Position numbers and translations under genes: made by a program | The notes under the pieces: model-generated | What the model was told of the DNA's origin: nothing | Databases searched by the model: none | The model's input: only the letters and a program-made list of their open reading frames with translations | Part shown: positions 28,251-36,922 of the stretch, in pieces | Numbering within the stretch: position 1 is the stretch's first letter | How the letters are laid out: the number at the start of each line of letters is the position of its first letter | Assembly: GCF_000577275.2 (NCBI RefSeq) | Contig: NZ_HG916854.1 | Span: 248,001 to 312,000, forward strand | Direction: 5' to 3' | Length of the DNA: 64,000 bases | DNA from: Rhizobium favelukesii | GTDB lineage: Bacteria; Pseudomonadota; Alphaproteobacteria; Rhizobiales; Rhizobiaceae

Positions 28251-28679
28251 ATGACCCAAAAGAGGCTCATGCTCGTCGCCGCAGCGACATTCTCCGCCTT
28301 TATGACTCACGCCGTCGCCAGCCGCGCTGACACCATTAGCTACGCGGACGCCGTGACAGCGCTCGCCCAGGAGTGCGGCGCAGACATCAAGAAGCATTGC
28401 AAGGGCGTCAATCTTGGAGGTGGCCGCATTCAGGCCTGCCTCGAAGAGAATGCCGCCAGGGTCTCGCCGACATGCACCTCGACGCTTTCGAGCGTGATGA
28501 CGTCCATCAAGCAGCGGCAAGAGGCACAGATGGCGTACACCAAGGTCTGCAGGCACGACATGTCTCAGTACTGCAACGGCGTGGTAGGGGACGGAAACAT
28601 CCTCGCATGCCTCATCGAGACCAGCCGCGTCGATGGCAGGAAATGCGACCAGGTAATCACCGACGCCGGATGGCGCTAG
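28251..28679 (+). CDS. Secreted cysteine-rich repeat protein
   Basis: A 142-residue periplasmic protein. After a signal peptide (about residues 1-26) come two repeats with the pattern C-x3-I/M-x2-H/Y-C-x-G-V-x9-CL (CGADIKKHCKGV and CRHDMSQYCNGV), similar to the cysteine-rich repeats of the GLG1 family. The cysteines probably pair in disulfides. It is part of the plus-strand set after sulfatase 1. Function unknown. Confidence 0.7.
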   Translation: MTQKRLMLVAAATFSAFMTHAVASRADTISYADAVTALAQECGADIKKHCKGVNLGGGRIQACLEENAARVSPTCTSTLSSVMTSIKQRQEAQMAYTKVCRHDMSQYCNGVVGDGNILACLIETSRVDGRKCDQVITDAGWR

Positions 28680-28703
28680 GATCGAGGGATAGGAGGGAAG
28701 ACA

Positions 28704-29273
28704 ATGTTCATTGCCCGAATTCGCATATTGGTAACGGTTGGCCTGCTGCTTGCTCCAGGCTACACAACGGCGCAGCAGATCGATCACAAGCAACTGATCG
28801 GAACCTTGGCACGGCTCGACCAGGCCTCACCCGTAGTCGATGTCGCCTTGTTGGCCGAGGAGGTTGCCGCAAACGCCGGAAAGGGCGTGGCAAATCTTCC
28901 GAACTGGCAGAACCTGTCGCGGCTTTCGCAGCTCATTGTCGAGATTGATTTCGAGAATGATTCCGTCGCCATCGAGCCGGAGTCCTATCGCACGATCGGG
29001 ATGATCGCCGATGCATTGCATCACCCCAATCTCTCACGATACAAATTCCTGGTGGTGGGGCATACGAGTTCGACCGGTGATGCCAAGCACAATCTCAAGC
29101 TCAGCCAGGACCGCGCGGATGCCATAACCTACGCACTGTCCACGACCTTCGCCGTCCCCCCCGATCACCTGTATCCCATCGGAGTCGGCAAGGAATGGCC
29201 GATCGATGCCGGCCACCCTGCGGCAGCCGACAATAGACGCGTGCAACTCATCAATCTGGGCCTGGTCCGGTAG
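28704..29273 (+). CDS. OmpA-like peptidoglycan-associated protein
   Basis: A 189-residue secreted protein. Residues 1-23 are a signal peptide, and the C-terminal half (about 80-185) is an OmpA-type domain with IDFENDSVAI, VVGHTSSTGDA, NLKLSQDRADAI and the final PAAADNRRVQLI. These residues bind meso-diaminopimelate in the cell wall. The N-terminal part is helical and not assigned. It sits 24 bases after the cysteine-rich gene, in one transcription unit. Confidence 0.85.
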   Translation: MFIARIRILVTVGLLLAPGYTTAQQIDHKQLIGTLARLDQASPVVDVALLAEEVAANAGKGVANLPNWQNLSRLSQLIVEIDFENDSVAIEPESYRTIGMIADALHHPNLSRYKFLVVGHTSSTGDAKHNLKLSQDRADAITYALSTTFAVPPDHLYPIGVGKEWPIDAGHPAAADNRRVQLINLGLVR

Positions 29274-29332
29274 AAAAGGACATATGGCCGCGACGCCGAT
29301 GAGATGTACGCCTGGATACATAGGTGAGAAAG

Positions 29333-29764
29333 ATGTCGGTCGAAGCTGACCAGCTCGCTAGCATGATCAACCACGCGGTCGCGCCGGCGTTCATGCTCAA
29401 TGGCGTCGCGGCGATGGTGGCGGTGCTGGTCAATCGGATTTCCGGCGTCACCGAGCGGATCAGAAAGCTTCGCGAGATCGACGAGAGTGACATCGCCCGA
29501 GCCTCGCTGAAGAAGGGAATCGGGGAGCTGAAGCGTCGTGAACGCCTTTTAAACAGCGCATTGCACCTTGCGGTGCTGGCCGGAATCGGCGTGACGCTTC
29601 TGCTCCTCTTCGGCTTCGTCGTGGCCTTTTTGGGATACCGTCACGAACCGGGCGCGGCCGTATTGTTCATTGCGGCACTCTGCTTCCTGGCGGGGTCTCT
29701 CTTCCGATTCCTGCAGGACATCTGGCTGTCAAAAGGCGAGCACGACGACCGTCAGCTGCAATGA
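29333..29764 (+). CDS. DUF2721 membrane protein
   Basis: A 143-residue protein with three membrane segments: residues 13-30, about 75-100 and about 104-122. The order, with the RISGVTERIRKLRE segment after the first, matches DUF2721 proteins. The ATG at 29333 (SD AGGTGA) is preferred to a GTG at 29324. It is the last gene of the plus-strand set; the opposite operon ends only 34 bases further. Confidence 0.85.
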   Translation: MSVEADQLASMINHAVAPAFMLNGVAAMVAVLVNRISGVTERIRKLREIDESDIARASLKKGIGELKRRERLLNSALHLAVLAGIGVTLLLLFGFVVAFLGYRHEPGAAVLFIAALCFLAGSLFRFLQDIWLSKGEHDDRQLQ

Positions 29765-29798
29765 TCGCCGAATTGGTCCCCATGCGCTCTCGCCTTCA

Positions 29799-30587
29799 CT
29801 AGAAGTGGAAGGATACCCCTATGATCGGGCCCTGCTGGACGACGTCGAAGACAAACCCGTCGTTCTCGTAGTTGACGCCTAATGCGCGGTATCCGGCCAC
29901 GGCCGAGATGGTGTCGTTGAATTTGTAGCCGAGGCCGAGGCCCACGTCCCAGTCGACGTCGGCACCACCGCCGCCCACCAGCCCCCATCCCGTGACATAG
30001 ATTTCCGGGGTGAAGAAGTAGTTTCCGCGCAGGCCGACGACGGCGTCCACCCATGTCGCGCTGTCTTCCCGCTCCACACCGGCCAGAAGTCCGCCGTTGA
30101 AGGAGATGTCCGTCTCGACCGACCAGACTTTCATGCCGCCGAACACGTCAAGGTGCCCATTCTGATCTTCGAGTACGGCGTAACCCACGCCGAGAAGCCC
30201 TGCAAAGGTCTCCGACGTCACGTCGACGCTGTCGGCCAAGATGCCGCGGGGCGTGTGCGCATCGGCACCCAGCTTGACGTAGACCACGTCGCCGACGATG
30301 CTGTAGCGGTCATATCTTGCTTCGGCCGCAGCCATGAAGGCGAAGTCGAGATTGTCGAGAATGTCGCCGAAATCGGAATCGATATTGACCTCGGGAAGCC
30401 CGAATTGCCTCACGTCCCCGGAAATCCCGGCAGCCCAGAAGTATGGAGCGACCGTGAATTCCCAGCCGCTCCGGGTCTCGACCGTCTTCGCTTCGGGCGC
30501 GAGCGGTGTCACATCGGCGGCATTGCCGATCGAAGCGGCTGTGACGCCGGCCAGCAAGACAATCGCATGCAAGTATATGGCCTTCAT
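29799..30587 (-). CDS. Outer-membrane beta-barrel protein
   Basis: A 262-residue protein. Signal peptide about 1-23 (VTAASIGNAA), then repeating amphipathic strands: WEFTVAPYFWAAGISGDV, then EARYDRYSIVGDVVYVKLG, and an end in aromatic PIIGVSFHF, the usual C-terminal phenylalanine of outer-membrane proteins. It is the last gene of the sulfatase 2 operon. It may serve as a porin for sulfated substrates or their products, but this is inference. Confidence 0.8.
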   Translation of the reverse strand: MKAIYLHAIVLLAGVTAASIGNAADVTPLAPEAKTVETRSGWEFTVAPYFWAAGISGDVRQFGLPEVNIDSDFGDILDNLDFAFMAAAEARYDRYSIVGDVVYVKLGADAHTPRGILADSVDVTSETFAGLLGVGYAVLEDQNGHLDVFGGMKVWSVETDISFNGGLLAGVEREDSATWVDAVVGLRGNYFFTPEIYVTGWGLVGGGGADVDWDVGLGLGYKFNDTISAVAGYRALGVNYENDGFVFDVVQQGPIIGVSFHF

Positions 30588-30671
30588 GAGAATCCCCCGA
30601 TCTCGTTCGCCCCAGCACTGCTTCCGAGTCGGGAGTGTGCAATAGGAAGTGGATTTCGGCAAGCGGAACAT

Positions 30672-32957
30672 CTATTGCGGGTTGACGGCCTGCCGCAACT
30701 GCCTGAGCAGATCCGAGATCTGCGGGTCCTGCGGCCTCAATTGCGCCATGCGTTCTGCCAATCTCAACGCGTCCTCGAGCCGCTGAAGCTTGAGAGTGTA
30801 TTGGAGCGCGAGGCCCGTGATATCCGGATGCGAGCCGGCAGCCGCCCAGGCGTCAAGTCTGTTCAGGGCGTCTTCCGTCCTCCCGACGGAATCGAGGGCA
30901 ACGCCGAGCGTCGTCTTGTAGCGCGAGTTTTGCGGATCGAGCCGGATCGCTTCCTCAAGCTCGCCGATGGCATTATCAATCGCCTTCTTGCGAACCAGGG
31001 ATAGAGCGTGTCCGTAACGCAAATCGGCGCGGTCCGGCGAAAGTGAAGTGGCTTCGGCGTAGGTTCGCTCGGATTTGTCGTTCTGCCCGGTGGCTCGGTA
31101 AAATTCCGCAAGATTGACGCGCGAGCCTTCCAGTGTAGGGTCGAGGGAAATCGCGTGCTGGAAGGCGGCTTCGGCCTCTGCCGCTCGCTGCTGGCCGAAC
31201 AGGAAGAAGCCATAGTTGCTTTGCGTTTCCGCGACGTCGGCATTCGTTTCGACGTAGGCACGCAGGTCGTTGACCGCGGTTTCGAAGCTGCCTCGCTGGC
31301 TGCCAAAGAGGTCGGGAGGGGTTCCCCCAAGGGCCGTTGCCGCCGCCACACGCACGGCGCGCGTTTCATCGCCGAGCAGGTCGCCGATCGCCTCCAGCCT
31401 GCGCTCTGGCGGAATGTTTCCCGCAGCTTCCGCGGCCCCAAGCCGCACGAGTGGATTTATATCGGCCGATGCCGCTCGAATATCCGCCACGGCGTCCGCT
31501 CCGCCGATCCGGCTCATTCTTGCAATGGCACTGCCTCTGACAATCCCGGCCTGGTCCTGATCGTTGACCAGCTTGCGCAGTGCTTCCATAGCTGTTTGAG
31601 CGTTCGCGGCGTCGGTGAACGCATGGGCGATCGTCGGACGTTTACGCCAGTCGGTTCCGTACCACTTGTCCATGGTCTCGGCTGCCCAGGCATTGTCGTT
31701 GCGGGCATGGCATGTCGTGCATGCATTTGGCGTACCCAAGGTCGCCGACAGGTCCGGCCGGGGGACCAAGAACGAATGGTCACGTCTCGGATCGACCTTC
31801 ATATATGTGCGTTGTGGCATATGGCAGTTGGCGCATTGAGCTCCCGCCGATCCGACGGGATGGTGGGTATGGCTAGGATCGTCGAACAGGCCGCTCGGAT
31901 CCTGCTTCACAAAGCGCTCCGGCTTCGTTTCCGTATGGCACTGCGTGCAGAGCGCGTTGCCATCAGCCTTCAGGCTGGCATCGTGCGGCCGATGGCAGTC
32001 GAGACATGTCACGCCTGCCCTTGCCATCTTGCTCTGCTGAAACGAGCCGTATTCGAAGACCTCGTCGAGGATCTGTCCATCCGGAAAATAGAGATCCTCT
32101 CGGAGGAATGCCGGGGAGAAATAGTCGAGAAAAGGCTTCCCGGCGTCGTAACCGCTCAAGAGCCTGGTCCGCCTTGCATGGCAACCGAAGCAGACATTCG
32201 CATCAACCGTCGGCAAGCCCAGGTCTGGCTTCTCGGCTGACGAGGCGTCGCCGGACTGCGCCCATGCGACGTGCTCGGCACCCGGACCGTGACAGGACTG
32301 ACAGCCGATGCTGGTGGCGACATAGGTCGACTGGTATTCGTCCGTCTGCGGTCTGAAGTTTGCTTGCGGATCGGTCGAGTGACAGTCGATGCAGGTGCGG
32401 TTCCAGCGGTAGAACGGACCCGCCCAGTGATAGGTCGACCCAGGCTTGGCCGGGGATGTATTGCCGAGCCAGAACCACTCCTGTTTGGTCGTGTCCCAGG
32501 CGACGTCGAGAGCCTGCAGCCGTCCTCCTTCTGTATCAGCGAGGTACTGCTGAAGCGGTTCGTAGGCGAGGGTGTATTTGACTTCGAACTCGGCTTGCTT
32601 GCCGTCCGGCCCTTCCGTCTTGACGAAGAAACGGCCGTCACGACGGAAGAATGTCGTGGCAATGGCGTCATGCTCGAACCGGGAATTGTTGAAATCACCT
32701 CGCACGGTGCTGTCGTTGGCGAGCGCCATGGCCTTGGCATGGTGGGATTTTGCGAAAGCGGCGGCCTGATCACCATGGCAGGACGCGCAGGTCTTCTCGT
32801 CTACGAAACCCTCATGAATCGATATCCGGGGATCCGGGCCGGGTGTCGCGATATTATCGGAGGCATGGCTCTGCCCGGCGGAGGCGAGCAACAGGAAAAA
32901 GAGGGACAACAGAAGGACGATTCCTGAAACCGCCGCTGACCGAAAAGATGCTGCCAC
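30672..32957 (-). CDS. Eight-heme c-type cytochrome with TPR domain
   Basis: A 761-residue secreted cytochrome. The signal peptide runs to about residue 32. Eight C-x-x-C-H sites bind heme covalently, at residues 57, 189, 219, 256, 318, 337, 375 and 413 (first cysteine). After them come HEAT-like repeats (about 420-560) and TPR repeats (about 575-750). The cytochrome part belongs to the pentaheme/octaheme-type group with the CASCH and CHMPQR motifs. It would move electrons in the periplasm and bind partners through its TPRs. Its linkage to a sulfatase operon is unusual; the gene lies 65 bases after the glycine-rich gene. Heme attachment by the host Ccm system is assumed. Confidence 0.9.
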   Translation of the reverse strand: MAASFRSAAVSGIVLLLSLFFLLLASAGQSHASDNIATPGPDPRISIHEGFVDEKTCASCHGDQAAAFAKSHHAKAMALANDSTVRGDFNNSRFEHDAIATTFFRRDGRFFVKTEGPDGKQAEFEVKYTLAYEPLQQYLADTEGGRLQALDVAWDTTKQEWFWLGNTSPAKPGSTYHWAGPFYRWNRTCIDCHSTDPQANFRPQTDEYQSTYVATSIGCQSCHGPGAEHVAWAQSGDASSAEKPDLGLPTVDANVCFGCHARRTRLLSGYDAGKPFLDYFSPAFLREDLYFPDGQILDEVFEYGSFQQSKMARAGVTCLDCHRPHDASLKADGNALCTQCHTETKPERFVKQDPSGLFDDPSHTHHPVGSAGAQCANCHMPQRTYMKVDPRRDHSFLVPRPDLSATLGTPNACTTCHARNDNAWAAETMDKWYGTDWRKRPTIAHAFTDAANAQTAMEALRKLVNDQDQAGIVRGSAIARMSRIGGADAVADIRAASADINPLVRLGAAEAAGNIPPERRLEAIGDLLGDETRAVRVAAATALGGTPPDLFGSQRGSFETAVNDLRAYVETNADVAETQSNYGFFLFGQQRAAEAEAAFQHAISLDPTLEGSRVNLAEFYRATGQNDKSERTYAEATSLSPDRADLRYGHALSLVRKKAIDNAIGELEEAIRLDPQNSRYKTTLGVALDSVGRTEDALNRLDAWAAAGSHPDITGLALQYTLKLQRLEDALRLAERMAQLRPQDPQISDLLRQLRQAVNPQ

Positions 32958-33022
32958 TCAATCGCTCCATGCCACCGTCTGGGAAAGCGCCACGCCGCAT
33001 CGGCGGCGTGGGTGGAGTGGGG

Positions 33023-33850
33023 TCAGTAGCAGGCCGGGTATGGATAGTAGCCGCACTGCGGGCCGTTGTCGTAGGAATTGTAGTAGGGATAGTAGGGACG
33101 GGCGGCTGCCGCACCAATCGCCGCGCCGGCGACTACACCCGCGGCAACCGGAGCGCCGCGATACCAGGCCCCGTGGTAGACGGGGGCATGCCAATAGCTG
33201 CCTCCAACGCGGTTGATGTTCGTATCGCCGATATGCACGTCGTTGCCCCCGAAGCCGCCTCCGCCAAAATCTCCGCCACGGAAGCCGCCGCCAGCGAAAC
33301 TGCCTCCGCCAAATCCGCCTCCGCCGCCGAACCCGCCACCGCCACCGAAGCTGCCGCCGAAATGATCGATGAACAGGGCTGCGGGACCGGTCGCACCGCT
33401 CAGGCTTCCCTCCAGAATGGCAATATCGAAGGTCAGCGTCGTGCCATCGAGTTTCGGAGTCTTCAGCGTGACGACGGCGTCACTGACATCCGATCCGTCG
33501 CCGCCCAGCACCGATACCGTCGCGTTCGGAGGATCGACGGCGAAATTGTCCTTGCCGTCGTCCCATTGCATGATGAACTGTTCGGTCATCACATGTCCGG
33601 CGGCGCGCACCGGCCGGTCAGCAAAGACGATCGAATTTGGCGAGACGCCGGTCAGAATGAGCTTTCCGTTCTCGATCTTGGCACCAGCCGAATTGAGCAC
33701 GGCCAATGACGGCACCGGACCTGTCGGCGTGGTTGTGCCAATGGCTTTTTCGAGCGGCACGTGCGGCTTTTTCGGGGCGTCCTGGGCAAAGGCGGCAGTG
33801 CTCAGCGCGAAGCCGGCAATGATCAGGGTGGCGATATGATCGACTTTCAT
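33023..33850 (-). CDS. Secreted protein with glycine-rich tail
   Basis: A 275-residue protein. Signal peptide about 1-22 (ends AFA). Residues 30-165 form a beta-rich domain (e.g. MTEQFIMQWDDGKDNF). Residues 165-215 are a long glycine and phenylalanine repeat, G-G-x-F. The C-terminus has hydrophobic and tyrosine-rich segments (PYYPYYNSYDN). The tail is low-complexity. No family function known. It is the third gene of the sulfatase 2 operon, 38 bases after the HAD gene. Confidence 0.75.
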   Translation of the reverse strand: MKVDHIATLIIAGFALSTAAFAQDAPKKPHVPLEKAIGTTTPTGPVPSLAVLNSAGAKIENGKLILTGVSPNSIVFADRPVRAAGHVMTEQFIMQWDDGKDNFAVDPPNATVSVLGGDGSDVSDAVVTLKTPKLDGTTLTFDIAILEGSLSGATGPAALFIDHFGGSFGGGGGFGGGGGFGGGSFAGGGFRGGDFGGGGFGGNDVHIGDTNINRVGGSYWHAPVYHGAWYRGAPVAAGVVAGAAIGAAAARPYYPYYNSYDNGPQCGYYPYPACY

Positions 33851-33888
33851 GGCGGTATCCTCCCGTTGAGATTGGCAGAAACACGGTC

Positions 33889-34905
33889 CTAGTCCTTGAA
33901 GATCTGCTTCCAGTCGGCCTTCATGTCGATGACGGTCCAGCCGGTGATCGCTGCCGCATCGAGCGCCTTGTCGAGGCGGCCGAAATCGGTGTTGCGGTCA
34001 TAGGCGTATTCGCGCTCCGCGTCGGTATGGTGGACAAGCATGCCGAGACGCGCAGGCGCGCCCGCCATTGTCGTCCATTGCAGCATTTCGAGGTCGCCGT
34101 CGGAATTGCCGAAGGCTGCAATTGGCCGGCGTCCGATCTCCTCGTTGATCCCGACCGGTTTGCCGGCCTTGTCATCGATGAAGTTGACTTCGGGCAGGCG
34201 GCGCAGCGTCGGCGTGTCGTCCTGCATCTTGAACTCGGTCTTGATCGAAGAGCCGACGACCTGCTCAGGCGGTACGCCATAGGCCTTCTCCGTCCATGGC
34301 CGCATGAACTCCACGCCGCCACCCGATACGATGAATGTCTTGAAGCCGTTGGCGCGCAGGTAGGCGAGCAGTTCGACCATCGGCTGATAGACCAGTTCGG
34401 TGTAGGGTCGCTTGAATTTTGGATCGCGCGCCGTCGCAAGCCAGTCGGTGACGACCTTCTGGAACTCGTCGGTCGTCATTCCCGCATGGGTGACCATGAT
34501 GATTTCCAGAAGGCCCTTTTCGCCCGATGCGGCAAGGGTTTTCATATCGCCGTCGAGCGCCGCCTTGAACGGCTGCACAGTCTGCCATTCCGGATGCTGT
34601 GGAGCGAGCGTCTTCACGCGGTCCAGGGCGAAGGCCAACTGGGTGTACATGGGATGTTCGACCCACAGCGTTCCATCATTGTCGAACACTGCGATCCGTT
34701 CGGGTTCGGCGACGAATTCGGGTGATCCCTGCCTGGTGACCTTCTCGACGAAGGAGACGATCGCCTGCTTCGGCGCGGTGTCGTTCCAGGAGGGCAAGGG
34801 ATCGCTCTGTGCCAGCGTTGTTGGTGCGGCGAGCAAGGTGAACAAGCCGATCGCCAGAATTCCCTGGCGCGTCCATTTGAGGAATTCACGACGAGTGGCC
34901 AGCAT
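33889..34905 (-). CDS. Secreted HAD-superfamily hydrolase
   Basis: A 338-residue protein of the haloacid dehalogenase superfamily. The N-terminus has TRREFLKWTRQG, a Tat-like motif, before the hydrophobic segment. The catalytic motif I is FDNDGT, motif II ends FIVSGGG (Ser/Thr), and motif IV lies in AAFGNSDGDLEM (G-N-S-D-G-D). Such proteins are phosphatases or phosphonatases. Being exported, it would act on periplasmic phosphate esters, next to a sulfatase. It starts 75 bases downstream of sulfatase 2. Confidence 0.85.
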   Translation of the reverse strand: MLATRREFLKWTRQGILAIGLFTLLAAPTTLAQSDPLPSWNDTAPKQAIVSFVEKVTRQGSPEFVAEPERIAVFDNDGTLWVEHPMYTQLAFALDRVKTLAPQHPEWQTVQPFKAALDGDMKTLAASGEKGLLEIIMVTHAGMTTDEFQKVVTDWLATARDPKFKRPYTELVYQPMVELLAYLRANGFKTFIVSGGGVEFMRPWTEKAYGVPPEQVVGSSIKTEFKMQDDTPTLRRLPEVNFIDDKAGKPVGINEEIGRRPIAAFGNSDGDLEMLQWTTMAGAPARLGMLVHHTDAEREYAYDRNTDFGRLDKALDAAAITGWTVIDMKADWKQIFKD

Positions 34906-34946
34906 TTCGGGGCCCTCCTGAAACAGTTGGTCTAGCCTTGAGACGA

Positions 34947-34973
34947 CGGCGGCCTGAAGATGTCAGGCCGCCG
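34947..34973 (-). repeat. Strong hairpin between sulfatase 2 and HAD gene
   Basis: CGGCGGCCTGA and TCAGGCCGCCG form a perfect 11-bp stem around a 5-base loop, with no T-run on the minus strand. It may reduce read-through or stabilise the upstream mRNA end. The plus-strand sulfatase 1 gene has a hairpin in the same position. Confidence 0.6.
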
Positions 34974-34980
34974 ATCAGAT

Positions 34981-36651
34981 TCAGTTGCCGGTCGGTAGTG
35001 TGATGGTGACGCCTTCCTTTGCCAGGGAGTCCCGCACCCACTGGAACCGCTCATAGTTCGATAGTGTGATCGGACCTGTATAGCCCATACTCTGCAGCTT
35101 GCGAGGAGGATACTGAACATACGTCGCCATGATCTTCTTCAATTCTTCCCCCATGACAACGCCCATCCAGGTTCGTTCCGTGAAGTTGTTCATGAAGATA
35201 TCGTAGCGCTCCTGCGGGTCTTGCCAGAGGTCAAATACCTGAGGCACTGTGGCTACATACTTGTCCGGCCCCTTCCAGCCGAGGTTGGAATCGACCGCCA
35301 AACCGCCCGTCTGAGCGCCGTCATCGCCACGAATATTGAATGCAAATTTGTAGTTATTGACGCGTATAGCGCCAGGCGACAGTTCGTTCTCAGTAAAGTA
35401 GAACCATGATTTGCGTTCCGACTTTCCGGTTCCGAGAAGGATCGGCGTCATGTCGTAGCTGTCGAAAATGATTGGCTTGTCTTCGCGATCCTTGTCTGGC
35501 AGGGGAACGCCGCCGACGGAGGCAAACGTCGCCATGAGATCAAGCCCACCGACAATATCGTGGTTCTTGGTGCGAGGCTTGATCTTGTTCGGCCATATGG
35601 CGATCGCTGGAACCCTATTGCCGCCTTCACGGAGCGTGCCTTTCGTACCGCGGAAGGGCGTATAGCCTGCGTCAGGATAGACATCCTGCCAGGCCCCATT
35701 GTCCGTGGTGTAGAAAACCAGCGTGTTCCGGTCCATTCCGGTCTCACGCAACTTGTCCATGATCCGGCCAATGCGGGTGTCGAGTTCCACGACCGAGTCG
35801 GCATACTTGCTCTTTGACATGGACTTGTGCTCGAACTCGGGCGCAGGCATGTTCGGCTGGTGAACCTTCATGAAGTTCACGTTGATGTAGAACGGCTCAT
35901 CGGGCTTCTTGGCGGCTTCGTCGAGGAAGCCCAGTGCAGCCTTCTCGACGTAGCTGTCGAAGAACGGAATGCCGACGACGCCTTCCTTGCCATCAATCAC
36001 CGGTGTGTCGACATATTGCCCGTTGATCTTGAACTCTTCGGTCACCGGCCCGCCGGCGTTTCCGGACAGTGCACCCTTCGTCACCTTCTGAAACATCTCC
36101 CGCAGTTTCGGATCCATGTCCGGGAACCACGTCGGGTCGCCATAGGTGTAGGCGTTGAGGTGGTAGAGGCCTGCATACTTCATCTCGTCATAACCTTGGG
36201 CATTCGGCAACGCATAGTCCGCCTCGCCGAGATGCCATTTGCCTGTGAAGTAGGTGTGATAGCCTCCACGCTTCAACACGGATCCGAGCGTCCATTCGGC
36301 CGCGGGCAAGCCACCGCCCTGACCTTGGAAGGCAACGGTGGTCATGCCGCTGCGGTTGGGAATGCGTCCGGTCTGCATGGCTGCACGCCCAGGCGTGCAG
36401 CTCGGCTGGGCATAGAAGGAGAAGAAGGTCATGCCTTCGTCCGCCAGCTTGTCGATGTTCGGGGTCGGCATCCCGCGGCCTTCGCCGCCACCATAGGGAC
36501 CTAGATCGCCGTAACCAGTATCGTCGGAGACGATGAACAGGATGTTCGGCTTTCGTTGGGAGTCCTGCGCTTGCACCGATGAGGCTGCACACCAGAGAAT
36601 GGTGGACGAAGCCAGTGCTCCAATGCAGCGGATAAGGATTCTGCTGTTCAT
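34981..36651 (-). CDS. Secreted arylsulfatase-family enzyme (sulfatase 2)
   Basis: A 556-residue periplasmic sulfatase. Signal peptide about 1-28; metal-binding VSDDTGYGDLG; active-site C-T-P-G-R at C85 to R89 (canonical C-x-P-x-R, the cysteine converted to formylglycine); FTGKWHLGE (Lys/His of the site); YTTDNGAW with metal-binding D-N. The start at 36651 has GAGGA 6 bases upstream, and earlier in-frame codons (to 36849) run through the promoter motif. It leads the minus-strand operon of sulfatase, HAD hydrolase, glycine-rich protein, eight-heme cytochrome and outer-membrane protein. It differs from sulfatase 1 in length and active-site motif, so the two probably have different substrates. 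Confidence 0.92.
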   Translation of the reverse strand: MNSRILIRCIGALASSTILWCAASSVQAQDSQRKPNILFIVSDDTGYGDLGPYGGGEGRGMPTPNIDKLADEGMTFFSFYAQPSCTPGRAAMQTGRIPNRSGMTTVAFQGQGGGLPAAEWTLGSVLKRGGYHTYFTGKWHLGEADYALPNAQGYDEMKYAGLYHLNAYTYGDPTWFPDMDPKLREMFQKVTKGALSGNAGGPVTEEFKINGQYVDTPVIDGKEGVVGIPFFDSYVEKAALGFLDEAAKKPDEPFYINVNFMKVHQPNMPAPEFEHKSMSKSKYADSVVELDTRIGRIMDKLRETGMDRNTLVFYTTDNGAWQDVYPDAGYTPFRGTKGTLREGGNRVPAIAIWPNKIKPRTKNHDIVGGLDLMATFASVGGVPLPDKDREDKPIIFDSYDMTPILLGTGKSERKSWFYFTENELSPGAIRVNNYKFAFNIRGDDGAQTGGLAVDSNLGWKGPDKYVATVPQVFDLWQDPQERYDIFMNNFTERTWMGVVMGEELKKIMATYVQYPPRKLQSMGYTGPITLSNYERFQWVRDSLAKEGVTITLPTGN

Positions 36652-36786
36652 TTCAAATCCTCGGTTGAACGTTCGGCTGACTGATGGCAATGCGCTGGCC
36701 GCAGCGCGGTTGCATGCGTCAGGCGAAACGGACTTTAAACGACTGCGACAGGCCGGCGGGGCCTCTCTCCAGTCGGTCGACGTCGA

Positions 36787-36828
36787 TATTAGCGGATGCA
36801 GGTGGTCCTCGATATTGCCCTTTAGGGA
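36787..36828 (-). promoter_or_regulatory. Shared sulfatase-cluster promoter motif, copy 2
   Basis: On the minus strand, TCCCTAAAGGGCAATATC (36828-36811) is identical to copy 1 at sulfatase 1. The second block TGCATCCGCTAATA (36800-36787) follows after a 10-base spacer, while in copy 1 there is no spacer. The site is about 140-175 bases before sulfatase 2 and about 95 bases from the divergent histidine kinase gene. The 10-base difference is close to one helical turn, so both blocks could face the same side of DNA. Confidence 0.72.
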
Positions 36829-36922
36829 GTCTCGGAAGCAACGTTCCAATCACCGGTAGTACAATGCGGTGATGACACTACACCGCTAAGGTGTTATTCT
36901 CGCCCGGCTTTGGGGAAGCCAG

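Noticed and set aside
31155..32240. 361-codon plus-strand frame
   Set aside because: It is the antisense of the eight-heme cytochrome gene.
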